From assembly GCA_027051995.1 (NCBI GenBank), contig JALUFY010000036.1, forward strand, positions 1 to 6,265: a stretch of 6,265 nucleotides of DNA, given 5' to 3'. Of the stretch, positions 6,260 to 6,265 are shown piece by piece. Origin of the DNA: Hyphomicrobiales bacterium. GTDB lineage: Bacteria > Pseudomonadota > Alphaproteobacteria > Rhizobiales > Aestuariivirgaceae. Below the pieces are notes generated by a model. The model was not told where the DNA came from. It did not search any database and saw nothing but the letters and a program-made list of their open reading frames with translations. Within the stretch, counting starts at the first letter, position 1. Each line of letters begins with the position of its first letter. The position numbers were made by a program, and so were the translations under genes.

Positions 6260-6265
6260 CCCGCC

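Overview
The window is about 6.3 kb of mostly GC-rich chromosomal DNA. It looks like an alphaproteobacterium: the argD-argF pairing, sigma70-type promoters and strong GC bias in the coding frames fit that group, but genus cannot be called. Nearly all of it is ordinary, tightly packed chromosome, apart from the extreme left edge, which is clearly different DNA.

Left edge (1-155): this stretch is AT-rich (32 of the first 99 bases are G or C). It carries, on the minus strand, a near-consensus promoter (TTGATA, 17 nt, TACAAT), an AAGGAG ribosome binding site, an ATG at 99 and an open frame that leaves the window after 33 codons. The peptide resembles the extreme N-terminus of an ABC/SMC/OLD-like P-loop ATPase, and the window ends just where a Walker A motif would be expected. 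It looks like the start of an acquired accessory, possibly defence-type, gene placed directly behind argF.

Arginine block (147-2420, minus strand): argD (acetylornithine aminotransferase) is followed after 40 bp by argF (ornithine carbamoyltransferase), two steps of arginine synthesis. A good promoter lies upstream of argD. Between that promoter and argD is a hairpin followed by five T residues, shaped like an intrinsic terminator, so the leader may carry an attenuator.

Middle (2555-3392, plus strand): a secreted RNase T2 family enzyme is transcribed divergently from argD. It is followed by a tRNA-Arg(ACG) gene with its own promoter.

Right block (3481-6265, minus strand): three genes are joined by two ATGA start/stop overlaps. 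They are a CbbO/NorD-like von Willebrand factor A protein (probably incomplete at its N-terminus), an unrecognised 127-residue protein, and trpF (phosphoribosylanthranilate isomerase). A VWA metallo-chaperone-type protein, an unknown protein and a tryptophan enzyme in one apparently coupled operon is an uncommon arrangement. A MoxR/CbbQ-type AAA+ partner would be expected just beyond the right edge.
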